A stretch of 64,000 nucleotides of DNA, taken from positions 64,990-128,989 of the forward strand of contig JAILHH010000001.1 in NCBI GenBank assembly GCA_024695935.1. The letters run 5' to 3'. This document shows positions 7,783-16,652 of this stretch, one piece after another (position 1 is the stretch's first letter; each line of letters opens with the position of its first letter). The stretch is from Acetatifactor sp. Lineage in GTDB: Bacteria > Bacillota > Clostridia > Lachnospirales > Lachnospiraceae. A program made the position numbers and the translations under genes. The notes below the pieces were generated by a model. The model made no database searches, was not told the origin of the DNA, and worked only from the letters and a program-made list of their open reading frames with translations.

Positions 7783-9966
7783 ATGAATGAAGTTAACAAT
7801 AAAGAGATCAATCTGAAATACAATACGGAATACAGACCTTCAAAAAGTATTTATGTCATAAAAAAAGACGGTACTTTTGAGCCATTTATAATCTCAAAAG
7901 TCCTTACAGCGGCGTCTCTTAGCGCTAACAGGGTTATGGTTGATTTTACCGATGAGGATAAGAGAAATATCTGTAGGCTGGTGTTGTTAAAGATCGATTC
8001 CCTGCCTGAAAATAATGTGACTGTTCCCATGATGCACAGCATTGTGGAAGGAGTTTTGGATGAGATAAATCCTTCGGTTGCAAAATCCTACAGGGATTAC
8101 AGAAATTATAAGCAGGAATTTGTAAGGATGCTTGATGAGGTTTATAAAAAAAGCCAGTCCATCATGTATCTGGGGGACAAGGAAAATTCAAATATGGATT
8201 CATCCCTTGTTTCCACCAAGAGAAGCCTTGTCTTTAACGAGTTTAATAAACAATTATATAAAAATTTCTTTTTGACTCCGGAGGAGATATCCGCCTGCAA
8301 CGACGGGTATATTTACATCCACGATATGTCCAGCAGAAGAGATACCATGAACTGCTGTCTCTTTGACATAAAGGAAGTCTTAAAGGGCGGGTTTGAAATG
8401 AGTAATATTCATTATAATGAGCCAAACTCCCTTGATGCCGCTTTTGATGTTATAGGTGATGTGGTATTAAGTGCCGCCGGACAGCAATACGGAGGTTTCA
8501 CTCTTCCAAGCGTTGACCTGCTTTTGGAGCCTTTTGCGGAAAAATCCTTTGACAAATATACTCATAAATATATGGACTTAGGGTTATCAGAGGAAAAGGC
8601 AAAAACCGCTGCATTAAATGATGTTAAAAAGGAATTTGAGCAGGGATTTCAGGGATGGGAATATAAATTTAACACTGTTGCATCCAGCAGGGGTGACTAC
8701 CCGTTTATAACGGTTACCACAGGTACAGGCACCGGTAAATTCGCACGTATGGCAACTCTTAAGATGCTGGAAGTCAGAAAAGAAGGACAGGGAAAAAAGG
8801 GTCATAAAAAACCCGTATTATATCCAAAGATCGTATTTTTGTATGATGAAAATATTCACGGTGAAGGATGCGAGGGAGAGGATCTTTTCAATGCCGGTGT
8901 AGAATGCTCCATGAAGGCAATGTATCCGGACTGGCTTTCCCTTACAGGTGAAGGATATGTGCCTGAAATATATAAAAAATACGGAAAGATCATTTCACCC
9001 ATGGGATGCAGGGCATTTTTATCCCCCTGGTTTGAAAGAGGTGGCCTATATCCTGAAGATAACAATGATGGGCCCGTATTTGTGGGAAGGTTTAACATAG
9101 GTGTGGTTTCTCTTAATCTCCCAATGATATTTATGAAATCAAAGGAAGAAAACAGAGATTTTTATGAAGTTTTGGATTATTATCTTGAGCTTATCAGGAA
9201 ACTCCATTTAAGGACTTATGAATATCTGGGTAATATGAAAGCATCCACAAATCCCCTTGCATATTGCGAGGGCGGTTTCTACGGCGGGCATCTAGGCAGG
9301 AATGAGAAGATTGCACCTCTGTTAAAGACTGCCACCGCCAGCTTTGGCATAACCGCATTGAACGAACTTCAGAATCTGTATAACGGAAAGAGCCTTGTAA
9401 AAGACGGTGAGTTTGCACTCTCTGTAATGATACATATCAACAAAAAGGTTGATGAATTTAAAAAGGCGGACAATAAATTATATGCCATTTACGGAACTCC
9501 CGCAGAAAACCTTTGCGGACTTCAGGTTCAGCAGTTTAGAAAAAAATACGGTTCTATAAAGGGCGTTTCGGACAGAGAATATGTAAGTAACTCTTTTCAT
9601 TGTCATGTTTCAGAGGATATCACTCCCATTGAAAAGCAGGATCTTGAAAAGAGGTTCTGGGATTATTTTAACGGCGGTAAGATACAGTATGTGAAATATC
9701 CCATAAATTATAATGTGACTGCCGTGAAGACTCTCATAAGGCGCGCCATGAAATACGGTTTTTATGAGGGTGTAAATCTGTCCTTATCCTATTGTGAGGA
9801 CTGCGGACATGAGGAACTGAATATGGATGTATGTCCAAAGTGCGGCAGCATGAATCTGACAAAGATAGACCGAATGAATGGTTATCTGTCATATTCGAGG
9901 GTATATGGGGACACTCGCTTAAACAAAGCTAAAATGGCGGAGATCGCCGAGCGCGTCAGCATGTAG
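7783..9966 (+). CDS. nrdD: Anaerobic ribonucleoside-triphosphate reductase (class III)
   Basis: 727-residue glycyl radical enzyme that reduces NTPs to dNTPs without oxygen. The N-terminal 100 residues form an ATP-cone allosteric domain (SIYVIKKDGTFEPFIISKVL). The active-site Cys is in STNPLAYCEGGFYGG (about residue 494). The C-terminus has a four-Cys zinc site, CEDCGHEELNMDVCPKCGS (about 671-689), and the radical glycine region MNGYLSYSRVYGDTRLN (about 697-713). Its activase NrdG lies 271 nt downstream, separated by a dispersed repeat. The ribosome site is weak (CGGGGGAAAG). Presence of this enzyme indicates a strict or facultative anaerobe. Confidence 0.97.
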   Translation: MNEVNNKEINLKYNTEYRPSKSIYVIKKDGTFEPFIISKVLTAASLSANRVMVDFTDEDKRNICRLVLLKIDSLPENNVTVPMMHSIVEGVLDEINPSVAKSYRDYRNYKQEFVRMLDEVYKKSQSIMYLGDKENSNMDSSLVSTKRSLVFNEFNKQLYKNFFLTPEEISACNDGYIYIHDMSSRRDTMNCCLFDIKEVLKGGFEMSNIHYNEPNSLDAAFDVIGDVVLSAAGQQYGGFTLPSVDLLLEPFAEKSFDKYTHKYMDLGLSEEKAKTAALNDVKKEFEQGFQGWEYKFNTVASSRGDYPFITVTTGTGTGKFARMATLKMLEVRKEGQGKKGHKKPVLYPKIVFLYDENIHGEGCEGEDLFNAGVECSMKAMYPDWLSLTGEGYVPEIYKKYGKIISPMGCRAFLSPWFERGGLYPEDNNDGPVFVGRFNIGVVSLNLPMIFMKSKEENRDFYEVLDYYLELIRKLHLRTYEYLGNMKASTNPLAYCEGGFYGGHLGRNEKIAPLLKTATASFGITALNELQNLYNGKSLVKDGEFALSVMIHINKKVDEFKKADNKLYAIYGTPAENLCGLQVQQFRKKYGSIKGVSDREYVSNSFHCHVSEDITPIEKQDLEKRFWDYFNGGKIQYVKYPINYNVTAVKTLIRRAMKYGFYEGVNLSLSYCEDCGHEELNMDVCPKCGSMNLTKIDRMNGYLSYSRVYGDTRLNKAKMAEIAERVSM

Positions 9967-9993
9967 CGACAATTATATTTTATTATTAAGTGT

Positions 9994-10150
9994 CAGTCAG
10001 GACCCGCTTCGGGTGTAAAGATAACATTCGGAGAGAAGCGGGAGGCTGTAGGGATGCCACCAAGCGAGTTTTTGCAGACGCGAAGGTTTACCGAAGCGGC
10101 GAGGACTGTTTGAGCGACCGGCGCTCTGCAGACAGGACCCGCTTCGGGTG
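9994..10150 (-). repeat. Dispersed repeat, copy A (between nrdD and nrdG)
   Basis: Read on the minus strand, this segment matches the tandem repeat at 23178-23416: shared blocks include GTCGCTCAAACAGTCCTC, CTCGCTTGGTGGCATCCC and TACAGCCTCCCGCTTCTC. The block GGACCCGCTTCGGG occurs twice (10000-10013 and 10135-10148), giving one full unit of 135 bp plus the start of the next. Each unit begins with GAAGCGGG and ends with its inverse CCCGCTTC, so the ends can pair. It has no convincing gene. The function is unknown; a MITE/REP-like element is a reasonable guess. Confidence 0.85.
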
Positions 10151-10237
10151 TTAATTTTTTCATTTGATCTAATTTTTACTGACAGAAAAAATATATTGTC
10201 AAATTGGCTATTTTTGTAACTAGGAGAATTTATTATT

Positions 10238-10741
10238 ATGATGTATCATAATATAACAAAAGATGATATGTTAAACGGTGAGGGATTGAGAGTGGTTTTG
10301 TGGCTGTCCGGGTGTGATCACAGATGTCCCGGATGTCAGAATCCCCTTACCTGGGATCCTGAAGAAGGTCTTTTGTTTGACGAGGATGCAAAGAAAGAGA
10401 TATTTTCATATCTGGGCAGAGATTACATTTCCGGCATCACTTTCTCCGGAGGTGACCCTCTTTATGTAAATAACATTGATGAGGTTACTGATCTTTGCAA
10501 AGAGATAAAGGAAAGATTCCCTGATAAGTCCATATGGCTTTATACGGGAAATACTTATGAAAATATCAAAAAACTTGAGATCATGAACTATCTTGATGTG
10601 GTTGTTGACGGTGAGTTTGTTCAAAAGCTCCATGACAATAATCTGTTATGGAAGGGCAGTTCAAATCAAAGGGTCATAAATGTTAAAGAGACGATTTTAC
10701 AGGGATCGGAAAACCCTGTTTTATATTGTGGGGATTACTAA
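10238..10741 (+). CDS. nrdG: Anaerobic ribonucleotide reductase activating protein
   Basis: Radical SAM activase that installs the glycyl radical on NrdD. The 167-residue protein is of normal length and has the CxxxCxxC iron-sulfur motif (C26, C30, C33 in CDHRCPGCQNP) and the SAM-contacting FSGGDP motif near residue 69. Two adjacent ATG codons start the frame; the first is used here, with TAGGAG about 10 nt upstream. The 271 nt before it hold the repeat copy and an AT-rich stretch with a weak promoter-like TTGTCA at about 10195, so it may be transcribed separately from nrdD. Confidence 0.95.
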   Translation: MMYHNITKDDMLNGEGLRVVLWLSGCDHRCPGCQNPLTWDPEEGLLFDEDAKKEIFSYLGRDYISGITFSGGDPLYVNNIDEVTDLCKEIKERFPDKSIWLYTGNTYENIKKLEIMNYLDVVVDGEFVQKLHDNNLLWKGSSNQRVINVKETILQGSENPVLYCGDY

Positions 10742-10768
10742 AGTGAGTAAAGGAAGGATAGTAGGTTA

Positions 10769-11281
10769 ATGAAGAAAGTAGCACAGTTTTTTAAGGTTTC
10801 AAAGGAAAATTTTAAAGCTGCCATTCAGGCGGATTTTCCCGGGTATTCGGATGAGATCATCGACGTTATGTATGATTCTGTCAAAAAGCCGAGACGCGCC
10901 ACAACAGGAAGCGCCGGTTATGATATTTTCACACCTTTCAGTTTTAAACTCGGACCCGGAGAGAGCATCAAGATACCCACAGGTATCAGAGTAAGGATCG
11001 ATGAGGACTGGGTTCTCAAACTTTATCCCAGAAGCGGTCTCGGATTCAAATTCAGACTTCAGTTAAATAATACTGTGGGTATTATTGACAGTGACTATTT
11101 TAATTCCGACAACGAAGGACATATTTTTGTGAAGCTCACAAATGATTCAAAAGAAAACAAGACCATTGAGATCGAGTCCGGTCAGGCCTTTGCCCAGGGA
11201 ATCTTTGTGGAGTACGGCATCACTGTGGATGATGATGCGGATGGTGTCAGAAACGGCGGTTTTGGAAGCACCACTGTCTGA
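10769..11281 (+). CDS. dut: dUTP diphosphatase-like protein
   Basis: Hydrolyses dUTP to dUMP and pyrophosphate, keeping uracil out of DNA and feeding dTMP synthesis. The trimeric dUTPase motifs are visible in the 170 residues: GSAGYDIF (47-54), PRSGLGFK (87-94), GIIDSDYF (104-111) and the C-terminal RNGGFGST (161-168). About 35 extra residues at the N-terminus precede the fold, which is longer than the usual 145-150-residue enzyme. It follows nrdG by 27 nt, a logical link in dNTP metabolism. A dCTP deaminase is less likely given the motif 3 and motif 5 pattern. Confidence 0.85.
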   Translation: MKKVAQFFKVSKENFKAAIQADFPGYSDEIIDVMYDSVKKPRRATTGSAGYDIFTPFSFKLGPGESIKIPTGIRVRIDEDWVLKLYPRSGLGFKFRLQLNNTVGIIDSDYFNSDNEGHIFVKLTNDSKENKTIEIESGQAFAQGIFVEYGITVDDDADGVRNGGFGSTTV

Positions 11282-11317
11282 TCTGATCTCACATATTTAT
11301 ATTTTTGGAGGCAAGAA

Positions 11318-12187
11318 ATGTTTAAGTTAGTTTCTGATTCAACTACCGATCTGCCCGAAAGTTATTTTGAAGAGCACAATGTTGAAGTTTTATACCTTTC
11401 ATGCATGCTTAACGGAAAGGTTTATAACAAGGAAAATCCCATTAGTCCCGAGGATTTTTATAAGGCCATCGCAGAGGGCGCAATGCCCACCACAAGTCAG
11501 ATCAATCCCGAGGAAGCAAAGGAAGCATTTGAGAGGATCATCAGAAATGAAAAGAATATTCTATATATTGCTTTTTCCTCAGGCCTGTCCGGTACTTATA
11601 ATGCTATAAGACTTGCAGCCGAAGAGATAATGGAAGAAAATCCTGACGTAAAGATCATCGTCATCGATTCGCTTGCAGCATCCATGGGAGAGGGACTTTT
11701 ACTTGATAAGGCCGTCAGGCTGCGGGACGAAGGAAAAAACATGGAGGAAGTTGCGGAATATATAGAGAGTCATAAATTGAATCTTTGCCATGTTTTTACG
11801 GCAGATGACCTGATGCATCTCTACAGAGGCGGACGTGTCAAAAAATCCGCAGCTATCGTGGGCACCATCGCAGCGATCAAACCCATGATGCATGTGGATA
11901 ATGAAGGGAAACTTATTCCTCTTTCCAAAGTCAGAGGCAGAAAAAAGTCATTGACCGAATTGGTTAATATGATGGAGGAGAGGATAGGAACATACAGGAC
12001 CAAGAACCAGTTTGAACCTGTATTTATCAGCCACAGCGCCTGCATTGAAGATGCAAGATTCGTTGCAGATCTGGTGACAGAGCGTTTTGGATATACTGAT
12101 ATCCGAATTTCAGATATCGGTCCCGTCATCGGTTCTCATACCGGTATAGGAACAGTTGCCCTTTTCTTCTGGGGAGACAATAGATAA
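11318..12187 (+). CDS. DegV family fatty-acid-binding protein
   Basis: 289-residue DegV/FakB family protein. Family members bind one fatty acid and, where characterised, present it to the kinase FakA. Typical features are the N-terminal SDSTTDLPESYF, the TSQINPEEAKEAFE loop, SSGLSGTYNA, and the late conserved stretch IGPVIGSHTGIGTVALFF. GGAGGC (11308-11313) precedes the ATG. No fakA-like gene is seen nearby, so the partner must be elsewhere. The N-terminal half and the C-terminal helical lid both look intact. Confidence 0.9.
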   Translation: MFKLVSDSTTDLPESYFEEHNVEVLYLSCMLNGKVYNKENPISPEDFYKAIAEGAMPTTSQINPEEAKEAFERIIRNEKNILYIAFSSGLSGTYNAIRLAAEEIMEENPDVKIIVIDSLAASMGEGLLLDKAVRLRDEGKNMEEVAEYIESHKLNLCHVFTADDLMHLYRGGRVKKSAAIVGTIAAIKPMMHVDNEGKLIPLSKVRGRKKSLTELVNMMEERIGTYRTKNQFEPVFISHSACIEDARFVADLVTERFGYTDIRISDIGPVIGSHTGIGTVALFFWGDNR

Positions 12188-12207
12188 AAATAAAAGGGGT
12201 GGATAAA

Positions 12208-13113
12208 ATGGACAATCGCTTATTTAACAACTCACACGTAATCTCATGGCTTCAGTATTTCTCTGATAATACCGAGGTGGATCTGGAACATGTAAAGATC
12301 CTCGATATCACCAGAAAGAACAAGAATCTCATACCTGCATGCGAGGCTCACAGATGTGTGCTTGTTTTTACCGAGGCAGGTCACAAGGATATCTTTTATC
12401 GTATGTACAATGCAGGGCTTGGGGACTGTGAAGTGGTTTACAATGAAGGTTCTGAACCTGTGGGTCCCATAAAGAGAAACAAAGTATCGGATATGATAGA
12501 CAGAGGTATCAATGCTTCTGCGGGAATGCTTGTCTTAAATGACAATGCCCGTACCACTTTAAAGTTTGGTATCGACAACAGAGAATTTGCTACCGGCAGT
12601 GTTAAATATGTGGGCAGTGAGATCCGTTCCATCATTCTTTCAAAAATGCAGGTTTCGGACGGAAAGAATATCTGTGTTATATCCGGTGAGTCCATTGCCA
12701 TTCAGTCTGCTATTTTGGACGGTGAAGGTTCTGTTATCGCTGTTGAATATAATTCCGATGACAGAAGGACCCTTGAAGACAATGTTGACCAGTTCGGTCT
12801 TAACAATGTTACCATTATCGATCATGTGGATGAGGAGAATTTTAAGGGCCTAGCAGTTCCCGATGTGACCATGCTTGTCGCAAGCGCCAGCATGGAGCAG
12901 GAGATGGAATATCTTATAAAGCTTAATCCGAATATGGAATTTGTGGTTTATACTCTTGATTTTGAAGTTGCCGCTTCCATGCTTAATGTCTGCAAAAAAT
13001 TCGGTATATCAGATCCCGAGATAATCCAGGTAAATGTATCAAAACTTACCAGCAAGCACATCTTCAGTGTTCAGCCTGCTCCCTGGATCATCACATTCAA
13101 GGCAGGAGAATAA
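12208..13113 (+). CDS. CbiE/CbiT-like methyltransferase relic, function unknown
   Basis: 301 residues that I do not recognise as a named protein. The layout recalls precorrin-6Y methyltransferase (CbiE-CbiT): residues about 45-110 look like the C-terminal lobe of CbiE (CVLVFTEAGHKDIFYRMYNAGLGD, then ASAGMLVLNDNAR). Residues 120-301 look like CbiT (EFATGSVKYVGSEIRSIILSKMQ; VIAVEYNSDDRRTLEDNVDQFGLNNV). The SAM-binding glycine loop expected after the first strand is degenerate (CVISGESIAIQSAI), and the N-terminal lobe of CbiE is missing. The ATG at 12208 has AGGGGTGG just upstream. No cobalamin genes are nearby, so a changed role is likely. Confidence 0.5.
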   Translation: MDNRLFNNSHVISWLQYFSDNTEVDLEHVKILDITRKNKNLIPACEAHRCVLVFTEAGHKDIFYRMYNAGLGDCEVVYNEGSEPVGPIKRNKVSDMIDRGINASAGMLVLNDNARTTLKFGIDNREFATGSVKYVGSEIRSIILSKMQVSDGKNICVISGESIAIQSAILDGEGSVIAVEYNSDDRRTLEDNVDQFGLNNVTIIDHVDEENFKGLAVPDVTMLVASASMEQEMEYLIKLNPNMEFVVYTLDFEVAASMLNVCKKFGISDPEIIQVNVSKLTSKHIFSVQPAPWIITFKAGE

Positions 13114-13141
13114 ATTTCTTTTCGTAAAGCATGATTTATGC

Positions 13142-13147
13142 TATAAT
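13142..13147 (+). promoter_or_regulatory. Candidate -10 element upstream of thrH
   Basis: A consensus TATAAT lies 33 nt before the thrH start in the short gap after the CbiT-like gene. No good -35 element is seen at the standard distance, so this is weak evidence for a separate promoter. Confidence 0.35.
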
Positions 13148-13179
13148 ATCTCGGAATACGTTTAAGGGAGATAAAGATT

Positions 13180-13782
13180 ATGTATATTACTTGTTTGGAT
13201 TTGGAAGGTGTACTTGTACCTGAGATCTGGATCGCTTTTGCAAAGGAGAGCGGGATCCCGGAGCTTACCAGAACCACCAGAGATGAGCCTGATTATGATA
13301 AACTCATGAAATGGAGAATCGGTATCTTAAAAGAGCACGGACTTGGCTTAAAAGAGATCCGGGATACCATCAAAAAGATCGATCCCATTCCCGGTGCAAA
13401 AGAGTTTCTTGATGAACTCAGATCTTTCTCACAGGTAATCATTATCAGTGATACATTTACACAGTTTGCCGCACCTCTTATGGAGAAACTGGGAATGCCC
13501 ACTATTTTCTGCAATGAGCTGGAAGTTGCAAAGAATGGTGAGATCACAGGATTTAAGATGAGGATCGAAAATTCCAAGTATACCACCGTAAAGGCATTGC
13601 AGAGTATCGGATACGAAACGATAGCCAGCGGCGACAGCTATAATGACCTTGGTATGATCAAGGCTTCAAAGGCCGGATTTTTGTTTAAGAGTACTGATAA
13701 GATCAAAGCAGACAATCCGGAAATACCTGCATACGAAAATTATGACGAGCTTCTTGATGCGATTAAAAAAGCAATGGTTTAG
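13180..13782 (+). CDS. thrH: ThrH-type phosphoserine phosphatase / homoserine phosphotransferase
   Basis: HAD-superfamily protein of 200 residues. It closely follows the ThrH pattern: CLDLEGVLVPEIWIAFA at the N-terminus (HAD motif I DLEG), IPDYD-like DEPDYDKLMKWRI, motif II IISDTF, and the late GDSYNDLGM (motif III/IV). ThrH dephosphorylates phosphoserine and can transfer phosphate to homoserine. AGGGAG precedes the ATG. It appears to stand alone, with its 3' end folded into a terminator that includes the stop codon. Confidence 0.88.
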   Translation: MYITCLDLEGVLVPEIWIAFAKESGIPELTRTTRDEPDYDKLMKWRIGILKEHGLGLKEIRDTIKKIDPIPGAKEFLDELRSFSQVIIISDTFTQFAAPLMEKLGMPTIFCNELEVAKNGEITGFKMRIENSKYTTVKALQSIGYETIASGDSYNDLGMIKASKAGFLFKSTDKIKADNPEIPAYENYDELLDAIKKAMV

Positions 13783-13796
13783 GCCATTGCTTTTTA
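13767..13796 (+). terminator. Terminator overlapping the thrH stop codon
   Basis: GCAATGG (13771-13777) pairs with CCATTGC (13784-13790); flanking A-run (13765-13770) and T-run (13791-13795) extend the stem. The thrH TAG (13780-13782) lies in the loop. Confidence 0.8.
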
Positions 13797-13849
13797 AAGG
13801 TTTTTAGTATTATAAATGGATCAGTATTGTTTGATTGGAAGGTAATTGT

Positions 13850-15076
13850 ATGGAAAACACTATCGACAGACTCTTTCGCTATGTAAAGATCGAAACGACT
13901 TCAAGCGAAGAGAGCGGAACTCACCCCAGCTCTGCAAAGGAATTTGACCTTGCAAGGCTCTTGTTACAGGAATTAAAGGATATGGGAGCGGACGATGTTT
14001 ATCTTGATGAAGAGCATTGTTATGTTTATGCCACTGTTCCCGCATCTGAAGGTTATGAGGATAAACCGGTTCTCGGCTTTATTGCTCATATGGATACGTC
14101 TCCCGCAATGAGCGGAAAAGATGTTAATCCCCGCATAATCGATTCTTATGACGGAAAAGATATCGTACTTAACAAAGATTTAAATGTCATCATGAAGGTG
14201 GAGGATTTTCCCTTCCTTGAAAGCTATAAAGGGGATTCTCTGATCGTTACTGACGGAACCACACTCCTTGGCGCCGATGACAAGGCCGGTGTGGCTGAGA
14301 TAATGACGCTTGTGGAGTATCTGCTTAATAACACTGACAAAAAGCACGGAAAGATCCGTATTGCATTTACTCCCGATGAAGAGATCGGAGAAGGACCGGA
14401 TTTTTTTGATGTGGCATTATTCGGAGCGGATTTTGCCTATACCGTTGACGGCGGAACGCTTGGTGAACTTGAATATGAGAATTTTAATGCCGCAGGCGCC
14501 AAGGTCGTCTTTAACGGAAGAAACGTTCATCCCGGATCGGCCAAGGGAATAATGAAAAACTCCATACTTATCTCATCGGAGTTTCAGTCCCTTTTGCCCG
14601 CATTCCAGAATCCCATGTATACCGAAAAATATGAAGGATTCTTTCATCTGGATTCCATAAAAGGAAATGTGGAGCAGACAGTCTGCGATTATATAATAAG
14701 GGATCATGACAGGGATCTGTTTGAAGAAAAGAAAAAAGTATTTTTGAAATGCGCAGATTTTATCAATGAAAAATACGGTGAAGGTACATGTGTTGTGGAT
14801 CTTAGAGACCAATACAAAAACATGAAAGAGATTATGAAGGATCACATGCATCTGATCGAAAATGCCAGGGCTTCTATGGAAGAACTGGGAGTTGAGCCAA
14901 AGATATCTCCCATCAGAGGAGGCACCGACGGTGCACAGCTTTCATTTATGGGACTTCCTTGCCCCAATCTCTGCACAGGCGGGGAAAACTTCCACGGTAA
15001 GTATGAATTCGCATCCGTATCAGGAATACTAAAGACTGTTGAGATATTAAAGAGAATCGTTGAAAAGTATTCATGA
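13850..15076 (+). CDS. pepT: Peptidase T (tripeptide aminopeptidase)
   Basis: M20 family zinc exopeptidase of 408 residues that removes the N-terminal residue from tripeptides in the cytoplasm. Metal-site motifs are in order: FIAHMDTSPAMSG, GTTLLGADDKAGVAEI, FTPDEEIGEGPDFFD, YTVDGG and, near the end, GGTDGAQLSFMGLPCPNL with GENFHGKYEF. The ATG at 13850 has TTGGAAGG upstream; a TTG at 13835 lies inside that ribosome site region and was rejected. Its 3' end is just upstream of miaB, suggesting co-transcription. Confidence 0.95.
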   Translation: MENTIDRLFRYVKIETTSSEESGTHPSSAKEFDLARLLLQELKDMGADDVYLDEEHCYVYATVPASEGYEDKPVLGFIAHMDTSPAMSGKDVNPRIIDSYDGKDIVLNKDLNVIMKVEDFPFLESYKGDSLIVTDGTTLLGADDKAGVAEIMTLVEYLLNNTDKKHGKIRIAFTPDEEIGEGPDFFDVALFGADFAYTVDGGTLGELEYENFNAAGAKVVFNGRNVHPGSAKGIMKNSILISSEFQSLLPAFQNPMYTEKYEGFFHLDSIKGNVEQTVCDYIIRDHDRDLFEEKKKVFLKCADFINEKYGEGTCVVDLRDQYKNMKEIMKDHMHLIENARASMEELGVEPKISPIRGGTDGAQLSFMGLPCPNLCTGGENFHGKYEFASVSGILKTVEILKRIVEKYS

Positions 15077-15098
15077 TCGATTTAAGAGGAATAAAAAT

Positions 15099-16511
15099 TT
15101 GAGTAATTATAATGATGTTTCCGAAACGGAAAAACAGGAACAGTATATTGAAAAATGCAGAGCCGAGGTAGAGAGAATATCAGGAGAGCTTGGCAGGAAG
15201 CTTACCTGTCACGTCACCACATTCGGATGTCAGATGAATGCCAGGGATTCCGAGAAACTTGAAGGTATCCTTGAAAAGGCGGGATATGTCATCGTGGATG
15301 ATGAGAATTCCGATTTTACCATTTTTAATACCTGTACTGTCAGGGATAATGCCAATCAGAAGGTTTACGGAAGGCTTGGACTTTTAAGCAATTATAAAAA
15401 GAAAAACCCCGGCATGAAGATCGCTCTCTGCGGCTGCATGATGCAGGAAGAAGTTGTTATCGAAAAGATAAAAAAGAGTTACAGATATGTGGATCTGATG
15501 TTTGGAACCCATAATATCTACAAATTCCCGGAGCTATTATATAACTGTCTTACTTCCGACTCCATGATCATCGATATCTGGAAGGAGTCTGAAAAAATAG
15601 TTGAGGAACTTCCCGTAAGGAGAAAATATTCCTTTAAATCCGGCATAAATATTATGTTTGGATGCAACAATTTCTGCAGTTATTGTATCGTTCCCTATGT
15701 CAGAGGACGTGAGAGAAGCAGGGAGCCCCAAGATATCATCAAAGAGATAAAAAACCTTGTTAATGACGGTGTAGTGGAAGTCATGCTCCTTGGCCAGAAT
15801 GTCAATTCTTACGGAAAGAATCTGGAAAACCCCATTTCCTTTGCCGAACTTTTGACTGAGATAGAAAAGATAGAGGGACTTAAGAGGATCAGATTTATGA
15901 CACCTCACCCTAAGGATCTGTCGGATGATCTTATAAGAGTTGTTAAGAATTCGACAAAGATCTGTCATCATATCCATCTGCCCATGCAGTCAGGTTCTTC
16001 AGAGATACTTTATCGCATGAACAGAAGATATACAAAGGAGCAATATCTTGCTTTGGTTGAAAAGATCAGGCGTGAGATCCCCGATGTATCTCTTACGACG
16101 GACATTATCGTAGGCTTCCCGGGAGAGACTGACAAAGATGTTGATGATACTATCGATGTCATAAAGAAAGCTGATTTTGACAATGCCTTTACTTTTATAT
16201 ATTCAAAGAGGACAGGAACACCTGCTGCCGGCTGGGAACAGGTGTTGACGGAGGAAGAGATCAAAGCAAACTTTGACAGGGTCTTAAAGACAGTTCAGGA
16301 AACCTCCAGAAAGAATGTATCAAAATACGAGGGCAGTATCATGGAGGTTTTGGTGGAAGAAGAGAATGAAAACGATCCTTCCATGATGACGGGAAGGCTT
16401 GCAAACAATACAGTGGTCCATTTCCCTGCAGGTAAAGACCTCATAGGAAAGCTTGTTAATGTTTCCCTTGATAAATGTTATGGATTTTATTATATCGGCC
16501 ATATTGTTTAA
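15099..16511 (+). CDS. miaB: tRNA-2-methylthio-N6-dimethylallyladenosine synthase
   Basis: Methylthiotransferase that adds the 2-methylthio group to i6A37 of tRNA, downstream of MiaA (gene at 23490). Order of domains: UPF0004 with TFGCQMNARDSE, TCTVRDNA and CGCMMQEE (cluster Cys residues), radical SAM with CNNFCSYCIVPYVRGRERSR, then a TRAM domain at the C-terminus. A TTG at 15099 is chosen because AAGAGGA (15084-15090) lies 8 nt before it; the frame stays open to a TTG at 15060 inside pepT, which has no better site. Length about 470, usual for Firmicute MiaB. Confidence 0.95.
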   Translation: MSNYNDVSETEKQEQYIEKCRAEVERISGELGRKLTCHVTTFGCQMNARDSEKLEGILEKAGYVIVDDENSDFTIFNTCTVRDNANQKVYGRLGLLSNYKKKNPGMKIALCGCMMQEEVVIEKIKKSYRYVDLMFGTHNIYKFPELLYNCLTSDSMIIDIWKESEKIVEELPVRRKYSFKSGINIMFGCNNFCSYCIVPYVRGRERSREPQDIIKEIKNLVNDGVVEVMLLGQNVNSYGKNLENPISFAELLTEIEKIEGLKRIRFMTPHPKDLSDDLIRVVKNSTKICHHIHLPMQSGSSEILYRMNRRYTKEQYLALVEKIRREIPDVSLTTDIIVGFPGETDKDVDDTIDVIKKADFDNAFTFIYSKRTGTPAAGWEQVLTEEEIKANFDRVLKTVQETSRKNVSKYEGSIMEVLVEEENENDPSMMTGRLANNTVVHFPAGKDLIGKLVNVSLDKCYGFYYIGHIV

Positions 16512-16559
16512 ATTAAGATAAAAAACTTGATTTTAAAACATTGAAGTATTATTATATCA

Positions 16560-16608
16560 GTCGTGTGTGTTTATAAAATTTTTATAAACACATGCGACTT
16601 TGTTTTTT
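16560..16608 (+). terminator. Terminator after miaB
   Basis: GTCG then TGTGTGTTTATAAA pairs with TTTATAAACACATG then CGAC (to 16598), a long stem with two mismatches, followed by TTTGTTTTTT. Confidence 0.8.
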
Positions 16609-16652
16609 GATATGTATAATTTTAAATTCTTTATTTTGAAAGGGAAACCAAA

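Noticed and set aside
10151-10237. Separate promoter for nrdG
   Set aside because: TTGTCA at about 10195 has no good -10 element at a suitable distance; evidence is too weak to list.
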